Positions 32,750 to 43,238 of a stretch of 64,000 bases of DNA are shown here, one piece after another. Position 1 is the first letter of the stretch, and each line of letters opens with the position of its first letter. The notes below the pieces were generated by a model. That model was not told the DNA's origin. It did not search any database and worked only from the letters and a program-made list of their open reading frames with translations. Both the position numbers and the translations under genes were made by a program. Source of the DNA: Lentibacillus juripiscarius JCM 12147 (GTDB lineage: Bacteria; Bacillota; Bacilli; Bacillales_D; Amphibacillaceae); assembly GCA_001311805.1 (NCBI GenBank), contig BBCA01000010.1, positions 1 through 64,000 of the forward strand. Reading direction: 5' to 3'.

Positions 32750-33110
32750 CATAAAAGAGTTTGTTCAAAAAAGTCCGGTAAAAATGACACATCGAATTTC
32801 TTCGTTGGCTTGTTTCCCCGCTCCTTAGAAAAGAAAAGCCCTTTTCCTGCGTGCGATGCGGGTTCAGGGTAGCATTCCTTGTGCTCATGTATCTAAATAC
32901 ATACATTCCGCTGCTCGAAACTACGCCGCCTCGAAATTTGACGCACAGGACGTGCTAATGTCTGCGTTGCAACAGGACAAGGAAAGCTACGGCAGCACTA
33001 CATCGCACGAAGAAAAAGTGCTCTGCTTTTTCGAGGACGTTGCGACCTTAGCCGACCGGTTCTTTTTTATCCTCCTTTTTGAACACGCATTAAAAGAAGA
33101 GGCTGGAAAA
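32750..33110. repeat. dispersed Bacillaceae intergenic repeat
   Basis: From ttgttcaaaaaagtccggta through the cattccgctgctcg and gacgcacaggacgtgctaat strings to a closing ggttcttttttatcctcctttttg, this block has no supported gene and carries several inverted segments (gaaaaagtgctctgctttttc). The gacgcacaggacgtgctaat core matches the repeat at 5520-5770. From memory of related genomes it is a recurring intergenic element of unknown function. Together with the two following elements it fills the 836-base gap between the symporter and the regulator. Confidence 0.55.
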
Positions 33111-33130
33111 AGGTGTTAAAGTAATGAAAA

Positions 33131-33182
33131 AATCCGAACTGATTTGACATCTTTCCTAATGGATGTCAAATCAGTTCGGATT
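33131..33182. terminator. perfect 21-bp inverted repeat, terminator-like
   Basis: Positions 33131-33151 are the exact reverse complement of 33162-33182, separated by a 10-base loop (tttcctaatg). AAAA before and TTATTA after make it a possible bidirectional terminator, though no gene ends immediately beside it. Confidence 0.6.
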
Positions 33183-33204
33183 ATTAATATGATGGGTTTC
33201 CACC

Positions 33205-33335
33205 TAAACCAGCGAAAGAAAAATACGGAGACTCCTGGGGGAGCAAAGGCCTAGATGAGACCCCGCAGTGCGACAGCACGAGGAGGCTCATCAGCCGCCC
33301 CCGGAAAGCGAAGTATTTTTCTGTAGCGGTGGTTA
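33205..33335. repeat. palindromic gcgaaagaaaaatacgg-type element
   Basis: The element opens with gcgaaagaaaaatacggaga and closes with ggaaagcgaagtatttttct, which are partly complementary ends. Between them are gagaccccgcagtgcg and gcacgaggaggctcatca. The layout matches a well-known scattered palindromic repeat of Bacillus-group genomes whose function is not established. Confidence 0.7.
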
Positions 33336-33433
33336 AAACTCACCCCAGCATTATACAAGAATATTCCGGTTACAACTTGGTTTTCATGTTGATCATTTTC
33401 GTTTTATCCCAGCCTCTTACTTTACACTTATTT

Positions 33434-34153
33434 TCATTTCTTTCTCGAAAGTTTTATATTAAATGAGTACATATCTGAGCGGTAGGAGGCGTGTTCATAT
33501 TCTACAAAGTTTCCATTTATATCGACTAGCTTCCTTTCGGCAATCAGCATACTGGTGCTTGCTGCAACTTCCAGCAGTTTTGCATCCTCCTTGTTAATCT
33601 GTTCGGAACGGATGACTTGGTCCGCTTCCAGTGACCGGATTCCTAATTCTTGTTCAAGCAAATCATATAAAGATACTTTATTTAAATCGTATTTCTTAAT
33701 CTTTTTGCCCAGTTTTGTAGGATAGAAGTTATTTTCCACTCCCATGGGAATATTATCGGCATAACGGATACGCTTAAAATGAACTGCTTCTGTCAGTCCG
33801 GTTGATTTCTGGAGCTCTTCCGGCAATTGGACCACCTCTGAGTGGACAAGCCTGGCCCCGGGATCCATTCCCATGCGCTGAATGGTCTCTGAGGTGCTGC
33901 TTAAATTTCCAAGCCAGTCATTAATAGGTTTTAATACCACAAAGGTGCCGCGACCGGGCTTCTTTTCAAGCGTGCCTTCTCTCGTTAAAGCGTCAATGGC
34001 CTGTCTGACTGTACTGCGGCTGACATAGTATTCGTCGATAAGCTCACGTTCGCTGGGGATTTTTCCAGTATAGGTGCCTTCCAATATCCTTTGTTCAATT
34101 TTAGCTTTCAATTGTATGTAAAGCGGAATAGAATTCGTATAATCTAATGCCAT
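33434..34153 (-). CDS. GntR-family transcriptional regulator with UTRA domain
   Basis: Residues 1-70 form the winged helix-turn-helix (IPLYIQLKAKIEQRILEGTY, IPSERELIDEYYVSRSTVRQ, GRGTFV) and the rest is a UTRA ligand-binding domain (GVENNFYPTKLG, VEYEHASYRSDMYSF) of the HutC subfamily. ATG 34153 is preferred because AAAGGTGA lies just upstream; ATG 34162 overlaps that RBS. It is divergent from tagO and lies upstream of the symporter-amidohydrolase pair in the same direction. I infer that it controls that operon in response to its substrate. The frame is intact. Confidence 0.9.
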   Translation of the reverse strand: MALDYTNSIPLYIQLKAKIEQRILEGTYTGKIPSERELIDEYYVSRSTVRQAIDALTREGTLEKKPGRGTFVVLKPINDWLGNLSSTSETIQRMGMDPGARLVHSEVVQLPEELQKSTGLTEAVHFKRIRYADNIPMGVENNFYPTKLGKKIKKYDLNKVSLYDLLEQELGIRSLEADQVIRSEQINKEDAKLLEVAASTSMLIAERKLVDINGNFVEYEHASYRSDMYSFNIKLSRKK

Positions 34154-34262
34154 AACATTCACCTTTTGTTTGAATAGTTAGATATAGTTATAGTTTAACA
34201 CAAATTAAAGCACACCGTTATAGTAAATCATAGAATAGATAGTGCCTAAGTCCATTGAAATA

Positions 34263-34271
34263 TGGTATAAT
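34263..34271 (+). promoter_or_regulatory. extended -10 promoter of tagO
   Basis: TGGTATAAT, a perfect TGnTATAAT box identical to that at 5844-5852, lies 42 bases before the GTG start of tagO. No good -35 hexamer is present at 17 bases. Confidence 0.65.
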
Positions 34272-34313
34272 TCATAGTGGAGTATACTAAAATAGTTAAA
34301 AGCAGGTGTTACT

Positions 34314-35384
34314 GTGATTGATACCGCTGATTTAGTAATCGCTTTTGTGATTTCTGCACTGACGACATTTTTGTAACGCCACTAATCAGGAAAATAGCTA
34401 TTAAACTGGACATTGTAGATAAACCGGATAATATAAGGAAGAGTCATGATAAAACGAAGGCTAGCTTTGGCGGAGTCGGTATTTTTATAGGGGCTTTGGC
34501 GGGCTTTTTATACCTGCAGCCGGAGCATCCACAAATGCAGGCAGTCATTATAGGGGCCTGTATTATGCTGGTTACTGGTATTCTGGATGATATATTTGAA
34601 CTGAAGCCGTATTATAAGCTTGCCGGTCAGCTGCTTGCCGCGCTTACGCTTGTCTCATCCGGTCTTGTAATTGATAAGCTTACGGTTCCTTTCTTTGGAA
34701 CAGTTTATTTAGACGGCCTAGCGTATGTGATTACGATTATTTGGGTGCTGGCAGCTTCTAACGCGATTAATCTGATCGATGGCCTGGACGGCCTGGCGGC
34801 AGGTGTCTCCGTAATTGGCCTATCTAGTATTCTGGTGATGGCAGTGATGGATTATCGAATAGTTGTGGCCTATTTGTGTGTCATCCTGATAGGAAGCTGT
34901 ATAGGGTTTTTATATTATAATTTTCACCCTGCCACCATCTTCATGGGGGATACAGGAGCTCTTCTCCTAGGTTATTCCATTGCTGTCGTTTCGATGCTCG
35001 GCTTGTTTAAAAATGTGGCCTTGTTCAGTTTTGCTATTCCTATTATTGTTATTGCTGTTCCGTTTTTGATACGACGCTTGCGATCATACGGCGGGCGATT
35101 AATAGGCAGGGGATTGCAACAGCTGATAAAAGCATATCCACTATCAGTTAATGAAGATGGGGTACAGTCACCGGACAGCGGTTTTGATTATTTATGGATT
35201 CAGTGCTTTCTTCGGTGGTATGGCCATTGTATTTAATAGTGGAACAATGCTGTCATCGTTCATTATTTTCGGTATGATCATTGTTGGAATGCAGCTTATT
35301 GCAGAACTGGCTGGAGTTGCCATGGGCCATCAGCCGATTCTGAACAGGCTTAGAAGGATACTGGGACCAGGGAAAGTGGAATAA
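34314..35384 (+). CDS. tagO: undecaprenyl-phosphate N-acetylglucosaminyl-1-phosphate transferase
   Basis: Start GTG 34314 with GCAGGTG RBS. The membrane protein has the MraY/WecA-family motifs: DKPDNIRKSHDKTKASFGGVG, LVTGILDDIFELKP (the DD metal pair), NAINLIDGLDGLAAGVS, and the cytoplasmic loop RRAINRQGIATADKSHIHYQ with the HIH motif. The enzyme starts wall teichoic or related polymer synthesis by placing GlcNAc-1-P on undecaprenyl phosphate. Three single-base losses (near 34373, a T-run at 35063, and near 35137) break the frame. It is the first committed step for polymers attached by the LCP proteins beside it. Confidence 0.88.
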
Positions 35385-35401
35385 AGTTCTCTGCACCAAA
35401 T

Positions 35402-35447
35402 AAAAAACACTTTTAAACCAGCAGCTGGTTTAAAAAGTGTTTTTTTA
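35402..35447. terminator. bidirectional terminator
   Basis: AAAAAACACTTTTAAACCAGC pairs with GCTGGTTTAAAAAGTGTTTTTTT, with one bulge. It lies between the converging tagO and LCP genes. Confidence 0.9.
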
Positions 35448-36465
35448 ATCATTCCTGAGTTGTTGTAGTTGTTGCTTCCGCATTTGTTTGACTGTCCGGT
35501 GTTTGTAATTCAAGGTGTTTTTTAATTCCGCTTGAACCTCAGCAAGTGATTCCTGATTTGGAATTTGATAAGATAACCCGCTAATAGTCCGTGGATAGGT
35601 TTCAAGGGTAAGTTTATCAATATTGCTTACGCTGAAATCAGAATACTCTCTGAAGAACCCGAGACCTTCACTGATTTTCATGTTTGTTTTGACATTACTG
35701 CCTATCTCTTCTGCTAAATCATCAATTTGGTGACGGTACTTACGGAAGTTGCTTTATCGATAATCGCTTTGATAGTCTGCTGTTGCCGTTCATTTCTTCC
35801 AATATCACCGCGGGGATCCTGTTTTCGCATTCTGGCAAAAGCCAGCGCTTCTTCGCCGTTAAGCTTCATTGGCCCTTCATAGAACTGCAGCATTTCATTG
35901 CCCGATTCTCTCTTCGTTCTCTGTTCAAAATCAAATGGTACATCGACTTTAATGCCGCCAAGGATATCAACAATGTTTTGGAAAGCCTCGAAGTTTACTG
36001 CAGCATAGTAGTCAATCGGTATATCAAGAAATTGTTCAACTGTTTCAATCGCCATTTTTTTGCCGCCATAAGCATGCGCATGGTTTATCTTCTCTTTTGT
36101 TCCATTCCCTGCAATATTAACTAATGTGTCACGAGGTAAACTTAATAGTTTCAGCTTTTCATCGTCTGGATTGAAGGTCGCAACAATCATGGTATCTGTT
36201 CTGCCATTTGCACCATTTGTGGAGTAATCTTCCACACCCAGCAGCAGCATGGATATTGGATCATCACTAATCGATACAGCCTCGTTTCGCATATCCGATT
36301 TCTCACGGCCTAAGTCGTCATATGATTCGCTTGCCGCTGTGTAAGTCTGGACGGACATATATACAACAGCCCCCGCCAGCATCAGAAACAAGGTTAAACC
36401 AACATAAACCCACCGGCGCAGTCGTTTTTCTTCTTTTGCTTTCTTATATCTACACGTTGCTGCAT
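35445..36465 (-). CDS. LytR-CpsA-Psr (LCP) wall-polymer ligase 1
   Basis: Rebuilt from ATG 36465 (GAGGAG RBS): MQQRVDIRKQKKKKRLRRWVYVG, one transmembrane helix (LFLMLAGAVVYMSV), then the LCP domain with ISMLLLGVEDYS, GRTDTMIVATF, LLSLPRDTLVNI, KINHAHAYGG, EEALAFARMRKQDPRGDIGR and the catalytic-site Arg residues. LCP proteins transfer undecaprenyl-linked polymers to peptidoglycan outside the membrane. Single-base indels lie near 36428 (A-run) and 35715. About 340 residues, the usual size for TagT/U/V-type enzymes. Confidence 0.87.
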
Positions 36466-36609
36466 TATTATTCTCCTCATAATAGTAATCTATGAAACAT
36501 CAACCAACTTATTATAGCTAGCATCTCTTAATATCGCAATACGGTTCTAAGGATACCACACATTATAGACGAATTGATTTAAGAAAAAGTTACAATCTGA
36601 TATCAATTT

Positions 36610-36992
36610 TTAGAATCGATCTCTTTTAATCTTTGAGGTGGAAATACCTTCTGTTCGAGGGAGATAAACGACATCACAGTAGTTTTTGAGAAAGTCAAAT
36701 TTATTTTTCCAGTCATCGCCAATTACAAAAATATCAATATCGTACTCTTTCATATCGCTGACCTTTTGATCCCAACTCTCTTCAGGTATAACTTGGTCAA
36801 CATACCGAATGGCCTCCACGATTACCCTGCGATCTTCAAAACTGTGGTATGCTTGTTTCCCTTTTTCATGGTTAAAGCTATCCGTAGATACAGCAACAAT
36901 CAGGTAATCGCCCATCTCTCTGGCGCGGCGCAAAAGATTAATATGTCCGGGATGCAATAGATCAAAAGTTCCATAGGTTATGACTTTTTCAT
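36610..36992 (-). CDS. tagD: glycerol-3-phosphate cytidylyltransferase
   Basis: The 128-residue enzyme makes CDP-glycerol for teichoic acid. It shows VITYGTFDLLHPGHINLLRRA (HxGH nucleotide-binding motif) and the C-terminal RTEGISTSKI signature (RTxGISTT type). The ATG at 36992 has a GAGGAG box and, with one A restored in the A-run, reads MKKVITYGTFD. Its presence shows that the organism makes glycerol-phosphate-containing wall polymer. It sits between two LCP genes, all on the minus strand, but gaps above 100 bases suggest separate promoters. Confidence 0.92.
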
Positions 36993-37110
36993 GGTATCTC
37001 CTCACAAAAGGTATTACTTTCAGTTTACTATGAAGCTTGTCCTTTGCAAAGTATATTTACATTTCAGAAAGGGAAAAGAGACTGCTACTGCTATGGACAG
37101 TCCCTGGTGA

Positions 37111-38102
37111 TCAAGTGTTGTTTTTATTATTTTCGGGCGAACCATTTGATTCAGTATAATGCTGTATATCCAGGTGGTTTTGCAATTCAGTTCTGACTTC
37201 TTGTTTGCTTTCGTCATTCACCTGGTAGTACCAAAGTCCATCCTCCATATAGCCGCCGCTGCCATCAAGACGAATGGTGTCCATCGAGATGTTCTCATCA
37301 AGGCCATACGACAGGAAGTTCTTCATATCGTCAAAAGTCAAATTGGTTTTCATATTATCCCCAATGGCATCGATTGTCTCGCCAAGTTTAAAGACGGAGG
37401 AGGCGGATGTTGCTTTATCAGCAATTTTTTTTCAAGATTTCGCGCTGGCGTTTACTGCGGGCTATGTCATTATCATATTTGCGGGTTCTAGCTAATGCGA
37501 GTGCTTCTTCTCCGTTTAATTTTTGGTATCCGGGAGTTAAATGGATACTGTTTTGTCATCATTGGAGTCGGATTCCCATAATTCGTACGGCACATCGTAT
37601 TTAATACCGTCAAGAGAATTAACCACTTTTATAAACCCTTCAAAGTTAATCTTTGCATAGTAGTCCACTGGAACCTGCAGGAATCTCTCAACAGTTTCGA
37701 TTGTTGCTTTAGGACCACCAAAGAAGTGGGCATGATTGATTTTTGTATATCGGTTGACTTCTGGAACATACACATAGGAATCCCGCGGTATGCTGAGAAG
37801 TTTAACGGAACTGTCCTCTTTATTAAAGGTAGCCAGTATCAGCGCGTCGGAACGGCTCTTTTGATTGTTTCTGAATTCGCTGTTATCGACACCTATAAAA
37901 AGTACGGATACATTATCCTCGACGGGATCGACTTTTTCCTCCCTGAGTGCAGATGTTTTATTTTTACGTCCGATATCTTCGTGAGAATCTGTTACAGTAT
38001 CTTCCGTTTTTTATATAAGTATGTGGCGTAACCTCCGCCTAATACTACTATAAGAAGCACAGGTATACTTATGATTAAAATCCATTTCTTCCTTTTAGAC
38101 AT
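37111..38102 (-). CDS. LytR-CpsA-Psr (LCP) wall-polymer ligase 2
   Basis: From ATG 38102: MSKRKKW, a transmembrane helix (ILIISIPVLLIVVLGGGYA), then VSVLFIGVDNSEFR, RSDALILATFN, LLSIPRDSYVYVPE, KINHAHFFGG and EEALALARTRKYDNDIARSKRQ, all LCP-domain landmarks. The C-terminal tail is hydrophilic (NGSPENNKNNT). Indels near 38010, 37545 and 37425 lie mostly in A- or T-runs. A paralogue of the LCP protein at 35445; the two may attach different polymers (glycerol-phosphate type and uronate type). Confidence 0.85.
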
Positions 38103-38291
38103 TAAGATTTCTCCCCTTATTTCATAGCACCATTTTACAAAAAGTTGCACGAAATAACAATGAAGAGAAGGAGAAAATTGTGATATTGTGACGAATCGTA
38201 TAAAATTGTATACAAAAGTAACATATAGTCGTATAGTATGGATATAAGACGAAGTGTGTAAAGAAATCTGCTATAAAGGAAGGCATGAGTA

Positions 38292-39605
38292 ATGAGTCTG
38301 TTCGAAAAACTGCAATCAAAACAAGAAAAAATTGCCGTCATTGGACTGGGATATGTCGGATTGCCTTTAGCGATTGAACTGTCAAAGAAATATGACGTCG
38401 TTGGATTCGATCTGAATAAAGAGAAGCTCGATAAATATTTAACTGGAATTGATGTGACGCATGAAGTCGGTGATGACGCTGTCCAAAACACAAGCATGAC
38501 GTTCACAAGCGACGAAGCGGATCTACAGGCTTGCAAATTCCATATTGTCGCGGTCCCAACGCCGATTAATACGGACAAAACACCTAATCTGAATCCGGTG
38601 ATTGGTGCAAGCGAAACCGTCGGCCGCAATTTGACAGAAGGTTCCATTGTTGTGTATGAATCAACCGTCTATCCCGGAACAACAGAGGAGATCTGTATTC
38701 CCATTCTTGAAGAACAGTCGGGATTAGCGTTCGGCGCTGATTTTAAAGTCGGCTACTCCCCAGAACGAATCAATCCCGGCGATAAAGTCAACCGGCTGAC
38801 AAGCATTATTAAAATCGTGTCCGGATCGGATGGGGAAGCACTGCGCGAAGTTTCCAATGTCTATGACTCGATCATTGAAGCCGGTGTACATGAAGCCGAG
38901 TCCATCAAAGTTGCTGAAGCCGCCAAAGTGATCGAAAACTCACAGCGGGACATCAACATCGCATTCATGAACGAACTCTCGATGGTGTTTAACAAAATGG
39001 ACATTAATACCAAAGCGGTTCTGGAAGCAGCCGGCACCAAATGGAACTTCTTAAAGTTCACCCCAGGTCTTGTTGGCGGGCACTGCATTGGTGTTGACCC
39101 GTATTATTTCACATATAAAGCGGAACAGCTTGGACATCATTCGCAAATTATCCTTTCCGGCAGAAAAATCAATGACGATATGGGAAAATACATTGGTTCC
39201 AACATCATTAAAAATGATCCATGCCAAACATGAAATCAGCGGCGCCAGGGTAGGAATCCTGGGCATCACATTTAAAGAAGACTGCCCAGACGTGCGTAAC
39301 AGCAAGGTAATCGACATCATCGAAGAACTGAAAGACTATGGCGTTGACGTCCTTGTTCATGACCCGCACGCCGACGCGGCAGCAGTGTACGACGAATTTA
39401 ACATAGAACTAGTCGAAAAAGATCAGCTTCATGACTTGGACTGTGTCGTCATGGCAGTCGGTCACCAGGAATTCAAAGAACAGTACGACCTGGACATGCT
39501 CGACACCCTGTATAAGAATAACGACAAAAAGTCCTCATCGACGTAAAAGGCATCATGGACCGTAGCGGATGCGAAGCCCACGGTTACCACTACTGGAGCT
39601 TGTAA
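38292..39605 (+). CDS. nucleotide-sugar dehydrogenase (UDP-HexNAc dehydrogenase type)
   Basis: Rossmann motif [30 protein letters not shown], the active-site [13 protein letters not shown] (catalytic Cys in [11 protein letters not shown]), and the C-terminal domain with [32 protein letters not shown] is typical of the WecC/TviB/CapL branch that oxidises UDP-N-acetyl-hexosamines, unlike the GGSCFPKDT of the ugd gene at 4108. It would give a second uronic acid. Single-base indels lie near 39215 and 39530; the final segment is [25 protein letters not shown]. Confidence 0.88.
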
Positions 39606-39625
39606 CGCCAGGACGTGGGCGGGAT

Positions 39626-39648
39626 GTGGGGACAAGCTTTTGTCCCAC
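39626..39648. repeat. GGGACA/TGTCCC hairpin
   Basis: GTGGGGACAA pairs with TTGTCCCAC. A second, weaker TGTCCC lies at about 39688. The motif recurs at 1240-1262. It lies 21 bases beyond the dehydrogenase stop and has no T-run, so it is not a typical terminator. Confidence 0.5.
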
Positions 39649-39820
39649 CAATTTGGGCAAGTTTTGGCGGGGGTACGAGCAGGATTTTGTCCCGTTAATG
39701 AGAATTGAATGATTTTAGCTTTATGACCTCCATGATGGGAGGAGTCGAGATACTCCTTTTCATTATGGAGTTTTTATTTGGGCTGATCTTCTACTAGATT
39801 TCTGGTAGCAGAAAAAAAAC

Positions 39821-40465
39821 GGTCGAATTGATCGAACCGGTTGATTCTTGAGTGAAACCGGTCGATAAATGGTAGGAACCGGTTGATACTTGAGTGAAAC
39901 CGGTCGATAAATGGGTTGACCCGGTTGATACTTAACCGGTCGATAAATCGCTAGGAGTGGTTGATACTCGAGTGAACCGGTCGATAAATCGCTAGGAGCG
40001 GTTGATACTTGGGCGAAACCGGTCGATAAATCGTTAAGACCGGTTGATACTTGAGGAAAACTGGTCGATAAATCGTTAGGACCGGTTGATACTTGTGAGA
40101 AACCGGTCGATAAATGGTAGGGACCGGTTGATACTTGAGTGAAACTGGTCGATAAATCGCTAGGAGCGGTTGATACTTGAGCGGAACCGGTCGATAAATG
40201 GTAGGAACCGGTTGATACTTGAGTGAAACTGGTCGATAAATGGGTTGACCCGGTTGATACTTGATTGAAATTGGTCGATAAATGGGTTGACCCGGTTGAT
40301 ACTTAACCGGTCGATAAATCGCTAGGACCGGTTGATACATGAGGGAACTGGTCGATAAATGGGTTGAACCGGTTGATACTTGTGCGAAACTGGTCGATAA
40401 AATCGTTAGAACCGGCTGATTCTTGTACGAAACCAGCTGATAAATCGTTCCGAACGGCCAATACT
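39821..40465. repeat. 42-bp satellite array, about 15 units
   Basis: The unit alternates two related 21-base halves, CCGGTCGATAAATCGCTAGGA and CCGGTTGATACTTGAGTGAAA, both starting CCGGTYGATA. About 15 copies vary at the middle positions (aatggtagg, aatcgctag, aatgggttg). Units at both edges are more degenerate. Spacing is too regular and the sequence between CCGGT boxes too conserved for a CRISPR array. No RBS-supported gene runs through it, although one minus-strand frame stays open with a YQPVxx/YRPVxx pattern. Confidence 0.9.
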
Positions 40466-41185
40466 TTATGGAAGTTAGGAAGGTATTTAGAAGGTATTTC
40501 TTTTGCGATGCCCCTTCCTAACATTACATACACTTCTTTCCCCTATAATCGGCTACCAACACCGAAAAGTGCTGCATTTACCGCAAAATTGGACATGGGG
40601 GCTTCTCGTTTGGGTTTCGTCCATGTGGAGACTCCTTATCAAATCGGAACCAAGAAGCTTTTGAATCGATTCGGAATACCATTAAGTGTGAGGGAGTACT
40701 GACTATAGGAACTATAAAAATTCCTTTTCGTCTAAATTACAAGTGGCACCCAGGGTGATTAAGTCCCTTTTATGAACGGGAATTGCAGACCTGTAATGCA
40801 TGATAAATGGATATCATTTGTTTGCACTTCCACTTGTTAATTAAGGTCGTTAATAATTATTGTTGAAAGGTGCATGATGCATAATTCACGGGAACACTTC
40901 TTTCATCAAGTCATATTTACAATAAAAAAGTTACTGAAGGAAAGTAATTAATCTGTTGACATTTATCATTGTATTTAGTATTATAAAAATAATCAAAAAT
41001 ATTTCTATATTCTGAAGTTTATTGGTTATAAGTAAGTACTTAAACTTAGATATTGTGTGACCTTTTAGGATTAAGATAATTATTCATCTGACCTATAAAA
41101 TGTCACTTGTACAAATGAATGTCATTTTATTTAGACTTGAGCATCTTTTTATGAAAGCGAATTCATACATGGAAGGAGCCTGAAT
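40466..41185. other. intergenic region upstream of the TRAP operon
   Basis: After the satellite the DNA is AT-rich with no recognisable gene. A short + frame (about 40505-40702) ends IGTKKLLNRFGIPLSVREY but has no RBS or known similarity. A promoter lies at 40956-40984, which leaves a 5' untranslated leader of about 195 bases before the TRAP permease. Confidence 0.5.
40956..40984 (+). promoter_or_regulatory. sigma-A promoter of the TRAP operon
   Basis: TTGACA (40956-40961), a 17-base spacer and TATTAT (40979-40984) fit the sigma-A consensus closely. Start site expected near 40991. Confidence 0.8.
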
Positions 41186-43131
41186 ATGAAAGGTCAAACA
41201 AGCGATAGACCACCAGAAACAGATCCGAAATCCAGTGTTGAGAATTTATTTAATAAAAATGTTCATAAATCAAAGTTGGTTAAATTGGCTTTGATCGCCG
41301 TTATTGCTATATCAATGTCAATTTTTCATATGTATACATCGGGTTTTGGTGTCTTTGAAGCATGGCAGCAAAGATCTATCACATTATCGTTTATTTTACT
41401 ATTAGTACCTATATTGTTTCCGTCAAAATTCAAGATAAGGTCCCTAAACATCATTGTTGATTCAATTTTTTTATTACTAGCAGTGTTGGTTGCAGTTTAT
41501 TCATTACAGGTGTATCCGGATATTCTTTTTAGAAAGACTATTCCAAATCGTGCGGATACCATTATGGGGATAATTGCAGTGCTGCTGGTTTTGGATGGGA
41601 CGAGAAGGGCTATCGGAAACTTTTTATCAATCCTAATATTACTTTTGTTTTATATGCATACTTAGGAAATTACATGCCTGGTATGCTAACACATCCAGGT
41701 TTCAGCGTTGAAAGAATCGTTGCTACTTTTTATAACTCTACCTCTGGGATGTTTGGAATTGTATTAGGCGCAATGTCGAACTACATTATCATCTTTATTA
41801 TATTTGGTGCCTTTTTGCTCAAGTCAAAAGCTGGTCAGCTCTTTATTGATCTAGCTTATTCTTTAACAGGTACAAAAAGTGGCGGTCCAGCTAAAGTGTC
41901 CGTCTTTGCTAGTGGTTTAATGGGAATGACACAGGGAGCTGCCGTCTCAAACGTGGCGACAACTGGTACCTTAACAATTCCATTAATGAAACGCGTAGGT
42001 TATAAATCGCATTTTTCCGGTGGTGTTGAGGCCGCGTCTTCGGTTGGGGGACAGCTTATGCCGCCTATTATGGGTGCATCAGCCTTTATTATTGCTGCTA
42101 ATCTTAAAATGCCGTATATATACCTAGCACTATATGCATTAATACCTGCTGTTCTTCATTATTTAGCGGTTTTTTATGGTACATTTTCAGGCTAAAAAAA
42201 ACAATTTACAGGGATTGCCAAAGAAGGAGTTACCGAACTTTAAGGATGTTATGAAGAAAGGGTGGCTCCTGTTTCTTCCAATTGTTATGATTATAGCACT
42301 CCTAGCCATGGGATATTCTCCACAGCTCGCCGGTTTTATTCAATACTCGCTATAATTGTACTTTCTACGCTTCGTAAAAGTACGAGAATGAGTTTAAAGG
42401 ATGTTCTGGCCGCTTTAGAAATTGGAGGAAAAAATTCAGTTTCAATCGGAGTTATTTGTGCTGCAGCCGGTTTGCTAATTGGAAGTGTCAACCTGACAGG
42501 TCTGGGTCTCAAGTTCTCTTCCATGGTGCTGAGTATTACGGGTGAAAGCATACTTCTTTCACTGGTTCTAATTATGGTTGCTTCCATATTATTGGGAATG
42601 GGAATGCCAACTGTTTCGGCTTATGTGATTTTGGCAGTTTTAGGGGTGCCAGCTCTAGTTGACCTTGGTGTTAACCCAATAGCGGCACATTTATTCGTGT
42701 TCTATTTTGCGATTATGTCAAATGTCACACCTCCTGTCGCGGTGGCAGCTTATACGGCAGCAGCGATTGCTAATTCAGATCCAAATCAGACTGGATTTTC
42801 TGCTTTAAAGATTTGCTTGGGTACATTCATAATTCCTTATATGTTTGTGTTTGGACCAACATTGCTGTTACAGGGAAGCATAGTGGATACGGTTGTAGCT
42901 ATTCTGACTGCTGTAGCGGGACTCTTTGCATTAACGACTTCGCTGTCCGGCTGGATGTTAACTGATATGAAAATATATGAAAGACTTACAGGCTTCATAA
43001 GTGCAGTATTTCTAATGTATTCAGGAATCGTTTCAGATGGAATTGGAATGATGATGTTGCTTATTCTTGTCATCATTCAGTTCAATCAGCATAAAAGAAC
43101 CCCCATGTCACTCGTTTTCAGGAAGATTTGA
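41186..43131 (+). CDS. TRAP transporter fused permease (TAXI-associated)
   Basis: AAGGAGCCTGAAT precedes ATG 41186. The reconstructed protein of about 648 residues joins the small-permease-like part (first 5 helices; DTIMGIIAVLLVLDGTRRAIG) with the large DctM-like part (FGAFLLKSKAGQLFIDLAYS, GPAKVSVFASGLMGMTQGAAVSNV, GGVEAASSVGGQLMPPIMGA, LLGMGMPTVSAYVIL). This is the architecture of TAXI-type TRAP permeases. Frame breaks near 41660, 42195 and 42330 are single-base. It would import a carboxylate or amino acid with the binding protein encoded next. Confidence 0.88.
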
Positions 43132-43238
43132 GTAGTTAATTAATCTTTTAAAAGTTTTAAGGGGGTGGAAATAGAACAGTTCCAGTTTCTTGCTGAATTT
43201 AATCCAGTATCGTTAATCAAGTATGAGGAGGGAATTTA

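Noticed and set aside
39951..40340. Minus-strand open frame of 129 codons with a YQPV/YRPV heptad pattern
   Set aside because: The frame is open only because the 42-bp repeat period is divisible by three and the unit lacks a stop in that frame; there is no RBS, and the array extends beyond the frame on both sides. Kept as a repeat.
39821..40465. Possible CRISPR array
   Set aside because: No unique spacers: the whole 42-bp unit is repeated with small changes, both halves are related, and there are no cas genes nearby.
40364..40702. Plus-strand frame of 112 codons after the satellite
   Set aside because: Its first half lies inside satellite repeats and no RBS or recognisable domain is present.
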